The translations under genes and the position numbers were made by a program. 19,274 nucleotides of DNA from Chloroflexota bacterium (GTDB lineage Bacteria; Chloroflexota; Limnocylindria; Limnocylindrales; CSP1-4), in contig JAICUV010000031.1 in NCBI GenBank assembly GCA_025935655.1, positions 1 through 19,274 of the forward strand. Direction: 5' to 3'. Below, one piece after another: positions 6,428-12,749 of the stretch; within the stretch, counting starts at the first letter, position 1; each line of letters begins with the position of its first letter. The notes beneath the pieces are model-generated. The model was not told the DNA's origin. It saw nothing but the letters and a program-made list of their open reading frames with translations, and searched no databases.

Positions 6428-7186
6428 TCAACCGATGGCGGCGAGCGCCTCGGCGGTCAGGAGGTCCGCCTCGTCCGTCTCGCCGCCCATCACGCCGACC
6501 GCGTCGAGGGGGATCCCGGCCGCGTTCCCGTCCGGCGCATCGAACAGCGCGAGCTGGTCTCCGGCGAGCAGCACCTGCAGCGCCTGCCACGAGCTCCGGT
6601 GGTGCGGCGTGAGGCCGTGCTCGCGGATCGCGTCGCGATGCTCCTTCGTGGCGTAGCCCTGGTTGCGCTCCCACCCGTACGCGGGGTAGCGGACTGCGAG
6701 CCGGCCCATCATCCGGTCCCGGACGACCTTCGCGACGACCGAGGCGCACGCGATGGAGTAGACCCGGGCGTCCCCGTCGACGATCGCGGTGTACGGCCCC
6801 ACCTGCTGCTCGAACTCGGCGATCCGCAGTCCGTCGACGAGCACGTGATCGTGCCCGCCGAGGCGCGCGATGGCGCGCCGCATCGCGAGGTGGGTCGCGT
6901 GGTAGATGTTCAGGCGGTCGATGTCCGCGACCGACGCGGCACCGATGCCCACGGCGATGGCCCGCCGGCGGATGACCGGGGCGAGCCGCTCGCGCTGGAG
7001 GGCGGTCATCGTCTTCGAGTCGCGGACGCCGTCGATCCGGTGACAGTTGGGCGGCATGATCACCGCCGCGGCGACGACGGCGCCGCAGGTCGGGGCGACG
7101 CCGACCTCGTCCACGCCCGCGATTCGCGTCGCGCCGTCCCGCCACAGGGGGCGTTCCCAGCGGAGGCTCGGGACGATCAGGGTCAT
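6428..7186 (-). CDS. rnhB: Ribonuclease HII with altered GRG motif
   Basis: Known role: cleaves 5' of single ribonucleotides in DNA and RNA-DNA hybrids, removing misincorporated rNMPs. Seen: 252 aa from ATG 7186-7184. The four metal-binding acids are present: Asp26-Glu27 (IAGVDEVG), Asp118 (LVDG) and Asp157 (VVRDR). The DSK element (56-58) and SIACASVVAKV block are kept. Odd: the Gly-Arg/Lys-Gly motif that reads the ribonucleotide-DNA junction, normally right after DEVG/DEAG, is Gly29-Val30-Ala31, and the following PLAGPV is PTCGAV. The C-terminus past about residue 205 (QLALFDAPDGN...) is a lineage-specific tail. No Shine-Dalgarno; a TACGCT hexamer ends 8 nt before the ATG, suggesting a leaderless message. 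First gene of a run with the DUF1269 gene and yraN, divergent from phzF. Confidence 0.93.
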   Translation of the reverse strand: MTLIVPSLRWERPLWRDGATRIAGVDEVGVAPTCGAVVAAAVIMPPNCHRIDGVRDSKTMTALQRERLAPVIRRRAIAVGIGAASVADIDRLNIYHATHLAMRRAIARLGGHDHVLVDGLRIAEFEQQVGPYTAIVDGDARVYSIACASVVAKVVRDRMMGRLAVRYPAYGWERNQGYATKEHRDAIREHGLTPHHRSSWQALQVLLAGDQLALFDAPDGNAAGIPLDAVGVMGGETDEADLLTAEALAAIG

Positions 7187-7194
7187 CGGGCGAC

Positions 7195-7200
7195 AGCGTA
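7195..7200 (-). promoter_or_regulatory. Candidate leaderless -10 for rnhB
   Basis: Seen: TACGCT 8 nt before the rnhB ATG (3 of 6 to TATAAT), with no Shine-Dalgarno between. No -35 recognised. Support comes from the same geometry at phzF and the MFS gene; alone it is weak. Confidence 0.3.
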
Positions 7201-7202
7201 CC

Positions 7203-7240
7203 CCACGGGGCGCCGTCCGGGACTCGCCGCCGCCCCGTGG
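7203..7240. repeat. 10-bp perfect inverted repeat in the rnhB-phzF divergent region
   Basis: Seen: 7203-7212 (CCACGGGGCG) is the exact reverse complement of 7231-7240, with an 18-nt spacer, centred in the 77-bp divergent intergenic region and just upstream of both candidate -10 sites. Could be an operator for a dimeric regulator or a chance GC-rich dyad. Confidence 0.45.
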
Positions 7241-7248
7241 CCGACCCG

Positions 7249-7257
7249 TGCGAGACT
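7249..7257 (+). promoter_or_regulatory. Candidate extended -10 for phzF
   Basis: Seen: TGC then GAGACT ending 6 nt before the phzF ATG, with no Shine-Dalgarno. Compatible with transcription starting at or next to the A of ATG. Match to TATAAT is only 3 of 6, so this rests mainly on position. Confidence 0.3.
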
Positions 7258-7263
7258 CCGGGC

Positions 7264-8097
7264 ATGCTGCGACGCTTCGCACAGGTCGACGTGTTCACGA
7301 CCGGGCCCGGGCTGGGCAACCCGCTCGCCGTCGTGCTCGAGGCGGACGGGCTCACGACCGCCCAGATGCAGCGCTTCGCGACCTGGACGAACCTGTCCGA
7401 GACGACGTTCGTCGTGCCCGTGACGGACGAGGCGGCGGACTACGCGGTCCGGATCTTCACCCCGACGGCCGAGATCCCGTTCGCCGGGCACCCGACGCTC
7501 GGCACCTGCCACGCCTGGCTCGAGGCCGGCGGCGTGCCCCGCGACCCGGACCGGATCGTCCAGGCGTGTGGCTCCGGGCTGGTCCAGGTGCGCCGGACGC
7601 CGGCCGGCCTCGCCTTCCGCGAGCCGCCGATGCTCCGCTGGGGTCCGGTGGACGAGACGGACCTCGCGCGCGTCGCGACCGCGCTGTCGATCCGCCGGGA
7701 CGAGATCCTCGACGCGACGTGGTGCGACAACGGCCCCGGCTGGATGGCGATCCTGCTCGAGAGCGCCGAGCGGGTCCTCGAGCTGCGGATCGGACCCTCG
7801 CTCCACCTCGACCTCGGGATCGTCGGGCCGTACCCGGCGGCGTCGCCCGTCGCGCTCGAGGTCCGCGCGGCGTGGCCCGAGCACGGCTCGATCGTCGAGG
7901 ACCCGGCGACCGGGAGCCTCAACGCCTCGGTCGCGCGGTGGCTCATCGGGAAGGGCGTCGTGCAGGCGCCCTACGTCGCCACCCAGGGCGGCGCGATCGG
8001 GCGGGCCGCCCGGTTCGAGATCAGCCAGGACCCGGACGGGACGATCCTGGTCGGCGGGACGAGCGTCACCGTCCTGACCGGGTCCGTGGACCTGTAG
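7264..8097 (+). CDS. PhzF family isomerase/epimerase
   Basis: Known: PhzF-fold proteins (diaminopimelate-epimerase-like) catalyse proton shifts; most members have unknown substrates, and only those in phenazine clusters make phenazines. Seen: 277 aa from ATG 7264 (an in-frame GTG at 7237 is less likely because family members begin near RRFAQVDVFT). Residues matching PhzF catalytic positions are present: Glu46 in NLSETTFV, His76 in FAGHPTLG, Asp213 and Ser218 in DPATGS. The N-terminal VDVFT, GNPLAVV and the C-terminal VGG also fit. No other phenazine genes are near, so a general metabolic or detoxification role is more likely. It is a single gene on the opposite strand from the surrounding housekeeping cluster, convergent with rplS; base use is like its neighbours. 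Confidence 0.93.
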   Translation: MLRRFAQVDVFTTGPGLGNPLAVVLEADGLTTAQMQRFATWTNLSETTFVVPVTDEAADYAVRIFTPTAEIPFAGHPTLGTCHAWLEAGGVPRDPDRIVQACGSGLVQVRRTPAGLAFREPPMLRWGPVDETDLARVATALSIRRDEILDATWCDNGPGWMAILLESAERVLELRIGPSLHLDLGIVGPYPAASPVALEVRAAWPEHGSIVEDPATGSLNASVARWLIGKGVVQAPYVATQGGAIGRAARFEISQDPDGTILVGGTSVTVLTGSVDL

Positions 8098-8117
8098 CTC
8101 CGGCACCGGACACGGAA

Positions 8118-8141
8118 CGACCCCGGCGCGGGCCGGGGTCG
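8118..8141. terminator. Bidirectional terminator hairpin between phzF and rplS
   Basis: Seen: perfect 10-bp stem (CGACCCCGGC with GCCGGGGTCG) and a 4-nt loop, 21 nt after the phzF stop and 45 nt after the rplS stop, in the 88-bp convergent spacer. Symmetry allows it to work for both strands. No T-tract on either side, so termination may be factor-assisted. Confidence 0.65.
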
Positions 8142-8185
8142 GAGAGGATCGCTGGCGGCCGGACGGACCGGCCGAACTCGCGTGG

Positions 8186-8530
8186 CTAGCGGCGCTCGCG
8201 GAGCGTGGTCGCGGCCTTGCCGACGCGGTTGCGCAGGAAGTACAGCTTGGCGCGGCGGACCTGGCCGTGGCGGACGACCTCGATCTTCTCGATCCGCGGG
8301 CTGTGGATCTTGAACGTGCGCTCGACGCCGACGCCCGAGGCGATCCGGCGGACGGTGATCGTGGAAGCGATCCCGCTGCGGCGGGTCCGCATGACGAGGC
8401 CCTCGAACACCTGGATGCGCTCGCGGTTGCCCTCGACGACCTTCGCGGAGACCTTGACGGTGTCGCCCGGGACGATCTCCGGGAGGTCGGTACGCAGCTG
8501 GTCCTGGACGATCTCGTTGAGCACGTTCAC
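8186..8530 (-). CDS. rplS: 50S ribosomal protein L19
   Basis: Known role: 50S protein at the 30S interface (bridge B8 region). Seen: 114 aa from GTG 8530-8528, with AAGGA 8 nt or so upstream. A second GTG two codons in is possible but less well spaced. Family blocks: VPGDTVKVSAKVVEGNRERIQVFEG, GLVMRTRRSGIASTITVRRIASGVGVERTF, then the basic C-terminus VRRAKLYFLRNRVGKAAT. Length is standard. It closes the ffh-to-rplS cluster but is 143 nt from trmD and has its own good promoter, so it can be expressed apart from trmD and rimM, whose products are needed in far smaller amounts. Confidence 0.97.
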   Translation of the reverse strand: MNVLNEIVQDQLRTDLPEIVPGDTVKVSAKVVEGNRERIQVFEGLVMRTRRSGIASTITVRRIASGVGVERTFKIHSPRIEKIEVVRHGQVRRAKLYFLRNRVGKAATTLRERR

Positions 8531-8626
8531 GGTGTGGATCCTTGTCGTTGGTGTCGGCGGCAGCCGTGGCTGCGGGTTGTGCAGGTTCCGGGACGGCGAG
8601 CCGAAACACGGCGCGGCCGACGGCGG

Positions 8627-8655
8627 AGGATAGCACGGCGCGCCATCGGTGTCAG
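8627..8655 (-). promoter_or_regulatory. Sigma-70-like promoter for rplS
   Basis: Seen on the minus strand: -35 CTGACA (8655-8650, 5 of 6 to TTGACA), 17-nt spacer, TGC, then -10 TATCCT (8632-8627, 4 of 6). Predicted start is near 8620, about 90 nt before the rplS GTG. The leader has short GC hairpins but nothing I could assign to the known L19 leader. Confidence 0.65.
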
Positions 8656-8673
8656 GCGCGCGGGCGCCCGGGC

Positions 8674-9423
8674 TCAGGCCTCCGCGTCTCCGGCGGCGTC
8701 GGCCTCGGCCCGCAGCTCGGCCATCGCCCTCGCCTCGTCCTTCGACAGGTCCCGACCGTCGAGCAGCTCCGGGCGACGCTCCATGGTCCGGCGGAGGGAC
8801 TCCCTGAGCCGCCACCTGCGGACCTGCTCGTGGTGCCCGGAGACGAGGACGGGCGGCACGGTCCGACCTTCGAACTCCGCGGGGCGCGTGTACTGCGGGT
8901 ACTCGAGCAGGCCGGCCGCGAACGACTCCTCCGCGGTGGACGCCTCGTCGATCGCGCCGGGGAGGAGGCGCAGCACGGCGTCGATGACCACGAGCGCCCC
9001 GAGCTCCCCGCCGGTGAGCACGTAGTCCCCGATCGACAGCTCGCGGTCGACCATGCCCCTGATCCGCTCGTCCACGCCCTCGTAGCGCGGGCACAGGAAC
9101 ACGAGGTGGCTCGCGGCGCTGAGCTCGTGGGCCACCGGCTGGCGGAAGACCTCGCCCGCAGGGTCCAGCAGGATCACGATGGAATCGGGACGCCGAAGCG
9201 CCGCGAGGGCCGCGGCGACGGGCTCCGGGCGGAGGACCATGCCCGCGCCTCCACCGTACGTGTAGTCGTCCACGGTGCGGTGTCGCCCGATCCCCCACTC
9301 GCGGAGGTCGTGGACGCGGACGGTCGCGAGGCCGCGGTCGAGGATCCTGGCGGGGATGCTCTCACGGAGCGGCCCCTCGACCATCGGGGGGAAGAGCGTG
9401 AGGACGTCGATCTCGAGCGCCAT
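8674..9423 (-). CDS. trmD: tRNA (guanine-N1-)-methyltransferase
   Basis: Known role: SAM-dependent m1G37 methylation of tRNA, preventing +1 frameshifting; a dimeric trefoil-knot SPOUT enzyme. Seen: 249 aa from ATG 9423-9421, sharing one base with the rimM stop (TGATG), no Shine-Dalgarno of its own, so coupled to rimM. Motifs: LTLFPPM, DDYTYGGGAGMVL (52-64), LCPRYEGVDERI (110-121), IGDYVLTGGELGALVVIDAV (131-150), GLLEYPQYTRP (171-181), PPVLVSGHHEQVRRWR. Arg152 aligns with the catalytic Arg154 of Haemophilus TrmD. The position of the general base Asp169 appears to be Glu166 (EESF), by hand alignment. Length is normal. Usual neighbours rimM and rplS. Confidence 0.97.
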   Translation of the reverse strand: MALEIDVLTLFPPMVEGPLRESIPARILDRGLATVRVHDLREWGIGRHRTVDDYTYGGGAGMVLRPEPVAAALAALRRPDSIVILLDPAGEVFRQPVAHELSAASHLVFLCPRYEGVDERIRGMVDRELSIGDYVLTGGELGALVVIDAVLRLLPGAIDEASTAEESFAAGLLEYPQYTRPAEFEGRTVPPVLVSGHHEQVRRWRLRESLRRTMERRPELLDGRDLSKDEARAMAELRAEADAAGDAEA

Positions 9424-10238
9424 CAGCCGGCGTCGGTCGGCGGCTCCGCGTCCCCGGGGGCGGGAGGGGCGGGCGTCGCCCGGAGCGCCGCGATCTCGTC
9501 CGGGGTCAGCGTCCGGCTGCCCTGGTCCTTCGGCGCGCCCTTGCGCGGGCCCTTGCCCGTCGCGGGTGCGGGCGCGGGGGCCGGAGGCGCGGCACGCGGC
9601 GGCTTCGGGGCCTTGGGCCGCTTCGGGTTGGCCGGACGGCGATCGCGGGGCCGGACGTAGTCCTCGTCGTCGACGGGTCGCGCGTCGAGCGCGAGCGCCT
9701 CCATGTCGACGATCATCTCGCCGCGCTCGGGGGCCAGCTCGAGCACGATCCCCTGGACGCCGGGCACGTCCACCTCGCCGCGCGGGCCCCGGACGACGAA
9801 CACCTCGGCGCCCCCGGCCCGGTAGATGTCGATGACGCGGCCGAGCTCCGTCCCGTCGGATCCACGGACCTCGAGGCCCTGGAGCTCGTGGAAGTACCAG
9901 CGCCCGGGCTCGCGCGGCTCCTGGGGTGCGTCGATCTCCAGGTACGCGTCGCGGAGCGCCTCCGCCGCCTCGCGGCTGGGCACCTCCTCGAACCGGAGCC
10001 ACCACCCCGGTCCGTCGGCGACCGCCGACGACTCCGCGATCGTCAGCGGACGCGACGTCCCCTCGACGAACAGGACGTCACCCACGGCGAACCGCTCCTC
10101 CGGACGATCCGTGAGGAGCTCGATGCGGACGTGGCCACGCAGCCCGCGGAGGCCGCGCACGAGCCCGACGGTGAGACGCGTGGGCGCCCCGGCCACCGGT
10201 TCGGGCACGGCGTCACCGCCGCGCTTCGAGGGAGCCAT
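9423..10238 (-). CDS. rimM: Ribosome maturation factor RimM with long C-terminal tail
   Basis: Known role: binds S19 and helps mature the 30S head domain. Seen: 271 aa from ATG 10238; typical members are about 165-185 aa. N-terminal domain: TVGLVRGLRGLRGHVRIELLTDRPEERF (23-50). PRC-barrel domain: WYFHELQGLEV (114-124), LGRVIDI, VFVVRG, then VDVPGVQGIVLELAPERGEMIVD ending near residue 180. From about 186 there is a tail of roughly 85 residues rich in Pro, Ala, Lys and Arg, with a TLTPDEIAAL patch at 243-252, then an acidic Pro-rich end. The tail stays in frame without stops and is followed properly by trmD, so it is not a frameshift artefact. It may be disordered and RNA-binding (inference). 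13 nt after khpA. Confidence 0.95.
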   Translation of the reverse strand: MAPSKRGGDAVPEPVAGAPTRLTVGLVRGLRGLRGHVRIELLTDRPEERFAVGDVLFVEGTSRPLTIAESSAVADGPGWWLRFEEVPSREAAEALRDAYLEIDAPQEPREPGRWYFHELQGLEVRGSDGTELGRVIDIYRAGGAEVFVVRGPRGEVDVPGVQGIVLELAPERGEMIVDMEALALDARPVDDEDYVRPRDRRPANPKRPKAPKPPRAAPPAPAPAPATGKGPRKGAPKDQGSRTLTPDEIAALRATPAPPAPGDAEPPTDAG

Positions 10239-10251
10239 GACTGGCCCCCGG

Positions 10252-10485
10252 TCAGACGATCTCGAGGCTGACGGACTCGCCGGAGCGGGCGCTCGTCACC
10301 TTGAGCAGCGTGCGGAGGGCCTTGGCGACGGATCCGTTGCGTCCGATGACCTTGCCCATGTCGGCCTCGGCCACGTGGAGCTCGATGACGGTCCCATCCT
10401 CCCCGTTCACGACCTCGACCGTGACGGCCTCGGGGTCGTCGACGAGGGACTTCGCGACGTACTCGACCAGGTCGGCGGCTGCCAT
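10252..10485 (-). CDS. khpA: KH-domain RNA-binding protein KhpA (YlqC/UPF0109)
   Basis: Known: small single-KH RNA-binding protein; in Firmicutes KhpA pairs with KhpB/Jag and affects cell elongation and RNA chaperoning. Seen: 77 aa, full family length, from ATG 10485-10483. Pattern: LVEYVAKSLVDDPEAVTVE (6-24), GEDGTVIELHVAEADMGKVIG, with the RNA-gripping GxxG loop Gly48-Arg-Asn-Gly51, then VAKALRTLL and SVSLEIV. It sits between rpsP (8 nt) and rimM (13 nt), its standard place. No strong Shine-Dalgarno, so translation is probably coupled to rpsP. Confidence 0.95.
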   Translation of the reverse strand: MAAADLVEYVAKSLVDDPEAVTVEVVNGEDGTVIELHVAEADMGKVIGRNGSVAKALRTLLKVTSARSGESVSLEIV

Positions 10486-10493
10486 CGCGGCGG

Positions 10494-10748
10494 CTACTTT
10501 CCGGCCGGCGTGATGCCGGCGTTCTTGAACAGGCGCTTGACGGTGTCGCTGGGCTGGGCGCCCTTCGACAGCCAGTCCTTGGCCTTGGCCTCGTCGATCT
10601 GGAGCTCGATGGGATCCGTGCGCGGGTTGTAGTGCCCGATCGTGTCGATCGCGCGCCCGTCGCGCGCGGAACGGGAGTCGGCGACGACGAGCCGGTACGT
10701 CGGCTGCTTGGTCGCCCCGACACGGGTCAGGCGGATTCGAACGGCCAT
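10494..10748 (-). CDS. rpsP: 30S ribosomal protein S16
   Basis: Known role: primary assembly-stage 30S protein of the body. Seen: 84 aa, full length, from ATG 10748-10746. The hallmark N-terminus MAVRIRLTRVGATKQPTYRLVVADSRSARDGR and the IGHYNPRTDP block are intact, followed by KAKDWLSKGAQPSDTVKRLFKNAG. GGAG lies 12 nt before the ATG inside CACAGAGGAGCACCA, nearly the same string as before tsf. A longer open frame upstream to 10991 is a shadow of the DUF3352 gene and is rejected. A strong hairpin lies 25 nt upstream of the start. Confidence 0.97.
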   Translation of the reverse strand: MAVRIRLTRVGATKQPTYRLVVADSRSARDGRAIDTIGHYNPRTDPIELQIDEAKAKDWLSKGAQPSDTVKRLFKNAGITPAGK

Positions 10749-10772
10749 GGTGCGCTGGTGCTCCTCTGTGGT

Positions 10773-10794
10773 GCGGGTCCTGGGCAGGACCCGC
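10773..10794 (-). promoter_or_regulatory. Perfect hairpin in rpsP leader
   Basis: Seen: 9-bp perfect stem (GCGGGTCCT with AGGACCCGC) and a 4-nt loop in the 79-nt spacer between the DUF3352 stop and rpsP, ending just before the rpsP ribosome site. No U-tract. It may protect the rpsP message after processing, partly terminate readthrough, or bind a ribosomal protein (inference). Confidence 0.5.
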
Positions 10795-10827
10795 GCTCGT
10801 TGACGATGGTGGTGGGACGGCCTCGGG

Positions 10828-12735
10828 TCAGCTCCCGGCCACGTGCAGGACCGCGCGACCCTTGTCGTACGTCTGTCCGGGCTCGGTGGTCTCGATGAGG
10901 TAGTCGAAGGCGTCAAGATACGGCTTGACGTCCGCATCGTAGGTGGCCTTCTCGTCCGCGGGGACGAGCTGCTCGATGGCGCCGCGGACACCCGCGATGT
11001 CCAGCCAGACGAGGCCGGTCCGGGTGGCGCCGACGCGGGTCAGGGCATCCTTGAACCGGGCGTCCGAGGCGAGCGAGGGTCCGCCGGCCGCGGTGTCGAG
11101 CACGGCCTTCGTGAAGTCCGTGCCATACGAGAGCACGACGACCTTGTCGGTGACGGCCCACGAGAGCTTGAGGTCCGCGGGCAGCGTCACGCCCTGGGCC
11201 ATCTGGCCCGCGAGGCCGCTGAGCCCCGACAGGTCCACGACCGAGATCGTGGTGCCGTTGTACTGCTCCTCGGTCACGCTCAGGCCCGCCTGGGCGCCGC
11301 CGAGCTGGATGAAGGCCTTGAGCTGGTTGAACAGGCGCTCGGCCGCGGCGGCGTCGGCAGGGACCGAGACGATGCCACCCGAGAAGGTGTCGCCCGTCTT
11401 CGTGACCGCGATGCCCGTCTCGCCGGCCCAGCCGGTGACCGCGTCGAACCCACCCAGGATGGACAGGCCGTCGTCGACCTGCTTCAACCCGTCCTTGAGG
11501 GAGTCGTCCTGGGCGAGCTGGTCCTTGAGCCGCTTGAGGGCCGAACCGAAGTCGTGCCCGTCGGCCAGGAGCAGCGTGCCCGAGGGCACGAGACCCGGCA
11601 GCGTCGACGCGGTGCCGGTGCCGCTGAGGTCCGAGTGCGGGACGGTGGCTTCAAGCACGAGCGCGGAGTTCTCCGCGCGGACGGTGTGGACCATCCATGC
11701 CGGCAGCTGCCCGAGCGCCGCGGACGGCAGGGCGGCGGCGTCACCCGGCACCAGCGAGGAGACCTTCGTGTAGACGGCCTTGACGTCGACGTAGCCGAAT
11801 GCGAGATGGTCGCCGCTGACGGCGCCGCTCGCCTCCTTGTACTGCGCGTTGGTGGGCAGGCCGGCCGTGCCCTTGGTGTCGATGACGGCCTTGAGCGAGC
11901 TGACGTCGCCGAGGGCGAGGACCGGTCCCACGACGACGTAGCCGCCGGTGAGGCCCTTCATCTCCGCCGCGACGCCCGCCGGCGGGGTGACCGTCGTGAT
12001 CGTGGCGCCGTTGTAGTCCTCGGTCGAGGTCGTGCCGCCCTGCTTCGTCACGAAGCCGTCGGCCCACGCCTTCGCCTTGGTCGCGTCCTTGACGCTGACC
12101 AGGAGGACGGCGCGCGCGGCGGTCGGGTCGGTCATGGCCGGGAGCGCGCTGACGCTGCCGCCGACCTGGCCGCCGAACCACGGCTCGATGTCCGTCTTCC
12201 AGCTGACGGCGCCGTCGCTCGCCTTGCCCACGAGCTGGTCGAGCGCTTCCGAGAGCTTGACCGGGAACGCGGCCTGGTCATCGAAGCCCGGGAACGCCTT
12301 CATCAGCGTCGCGACCTCGGCGGCCTGGTCGCCCGGCAGGTCGAGGCGAGCCTCGCCATAGACGAGCGCGTCGGCAGGCGTCCACGCGAGGACATCCGAG
12401 TTGCCGGACGATCCGGTGAGCAGGAAGCCGGCGCCGGCCGCGACCGCGGCGACGACGATCGCGAGCGCGCCGACGATGAGCCAGCGCGAGATCCCACCCT
12501 TGCGGCCGGACGGCGCCCGCTCCACGGGTGCGCTGGCGACAGGCTGGGCGGACTCCGCGGGTGCGAACGCGACGGGCGCCGGCGGCGGCGTCCCGGTCGA
12601 GGCCGAGGCCGCCGGGGGCGCGGGCGGGGTCGGCGGGACGGGAGCCGTCGCGTCCTCCGACGCGGGTGCGGCCGGCGTGTCCTGCGGCAGTGACGCGGGC
12701 GGCTCGTACGGCCGCGTCGGATCCTGGTCGGTCAT
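10828..12735 (-). CDS. Membrane-anchored DUF3352-type protein of unknown function
   Basis: Seen: 635 aa from ATG 12735-12733, AAGGGGG just upstream, 14 nt after ffh. Residues 1-75 are Pro/Ala/Thr-rich and probably disordered and cytoplasmic; a GRKGGISRW basic patch precedes one membrane segment at about 85-107; the remaining 525 residues face outward and read as soluble alpha/beta repeats. Two similar halves can be sensed: each has a YNGxTI element (DYNGATITTV, QYNGTTISVV) followed by a hydrophobic strand, and blocks of the form DALxYGEARLD and TGLVWLDIAGV. No catalytic motif is recognised. The DUF3352 call comes from this overall pattern and from memory of similar Chloroflexota proteins, not a search. 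Its place between ffh and rpsP suggests a role in membrane-protein biogenesis or envelope lipoprotein handling, but that is only context. Confidence 0.8.
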   Translation of the reverse strand: MTDQDPTRPYEPPASLPQDTPAAPASEDATAPVPPTPPAPPAASASTGTPPPAPVAFAPAESAQPVASAPVERAPSGRKGGISRWLIVGALAIVVAAVAAGAGFLLTGSSGNSDVLAWTPADALVYGEARLDLPGDQAAEVATLMKAFPGFDDQAAFPVKLSEALDQLVGKASDGAVSWKTDIEPWFGGQVGGSVSALPAMTDPTAARAVLLVSVKDATKAKAWADGFVTKQGGTTSTEDYNGATITTVTPPAGVAAEMKGLTGGYVVVGPVLALGDVSSLKAVIDTKGTAGLPTNAQYKEASGAVSGDHLAFGYVDVKAVYTKVSSLVPGDAAALPSAALGQLPAWMVHTVRAENSALVLEATVPHSDLSGTGTASTLPGLVPSGTLLLADGHDFGSALKRLKDQLAQDDSLKDGLKQVDDGLSILGGFDAVTGWAGETGIAVTKTGDTFSGGIVSVPADAAAAERLFNQLKAFIQLGGAQAGLSVTEEQYNGTTISVVDLSGLSGLAGQMAQGVTLPADLKLSWAVTDKVVVLSYGTDFTKAVLDTAAGGPSLASDARFKDALTRVGATRTGLVWLDIAGVRGAIEQLVPADEKATYDADVKPYLDAFDYLIETTEPGQTYDKGRAVLHVAGS

Positions 12736-12749
12736 CGTTGCCCCCTTGC

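Noticed and set aside
7237..7263. GTG start for phzF nine codons upstream
   Set aside because: Family members begin close to RRFAQVDVFT, matching the ATG at 7264; the extra residues have no family similarity, and there is no ribosome site at either start.
7264..8097. Phenazine biosynthesis locus
   Set aside because: Only a PhzF-fold protein is present; no phzA/B/D/E/G genes nearby, and most PhzF-family proteins are not phenazine enzymes.
4119..10794. Spacer hairpins as classical intrinsic terminators
   Set aside because: None of the stems is followed by a U-tract; only the phzF/rplS convergent hairpin has context strong enough to call a terminator.
10843..12693. 616-codon open frame on the plus strand opposite the DUF3352 gene
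   Set aside because: Complementary shadow of a real gene; composition is Arg/Asp/Gly-rich with no domain pattern or ribosome site.
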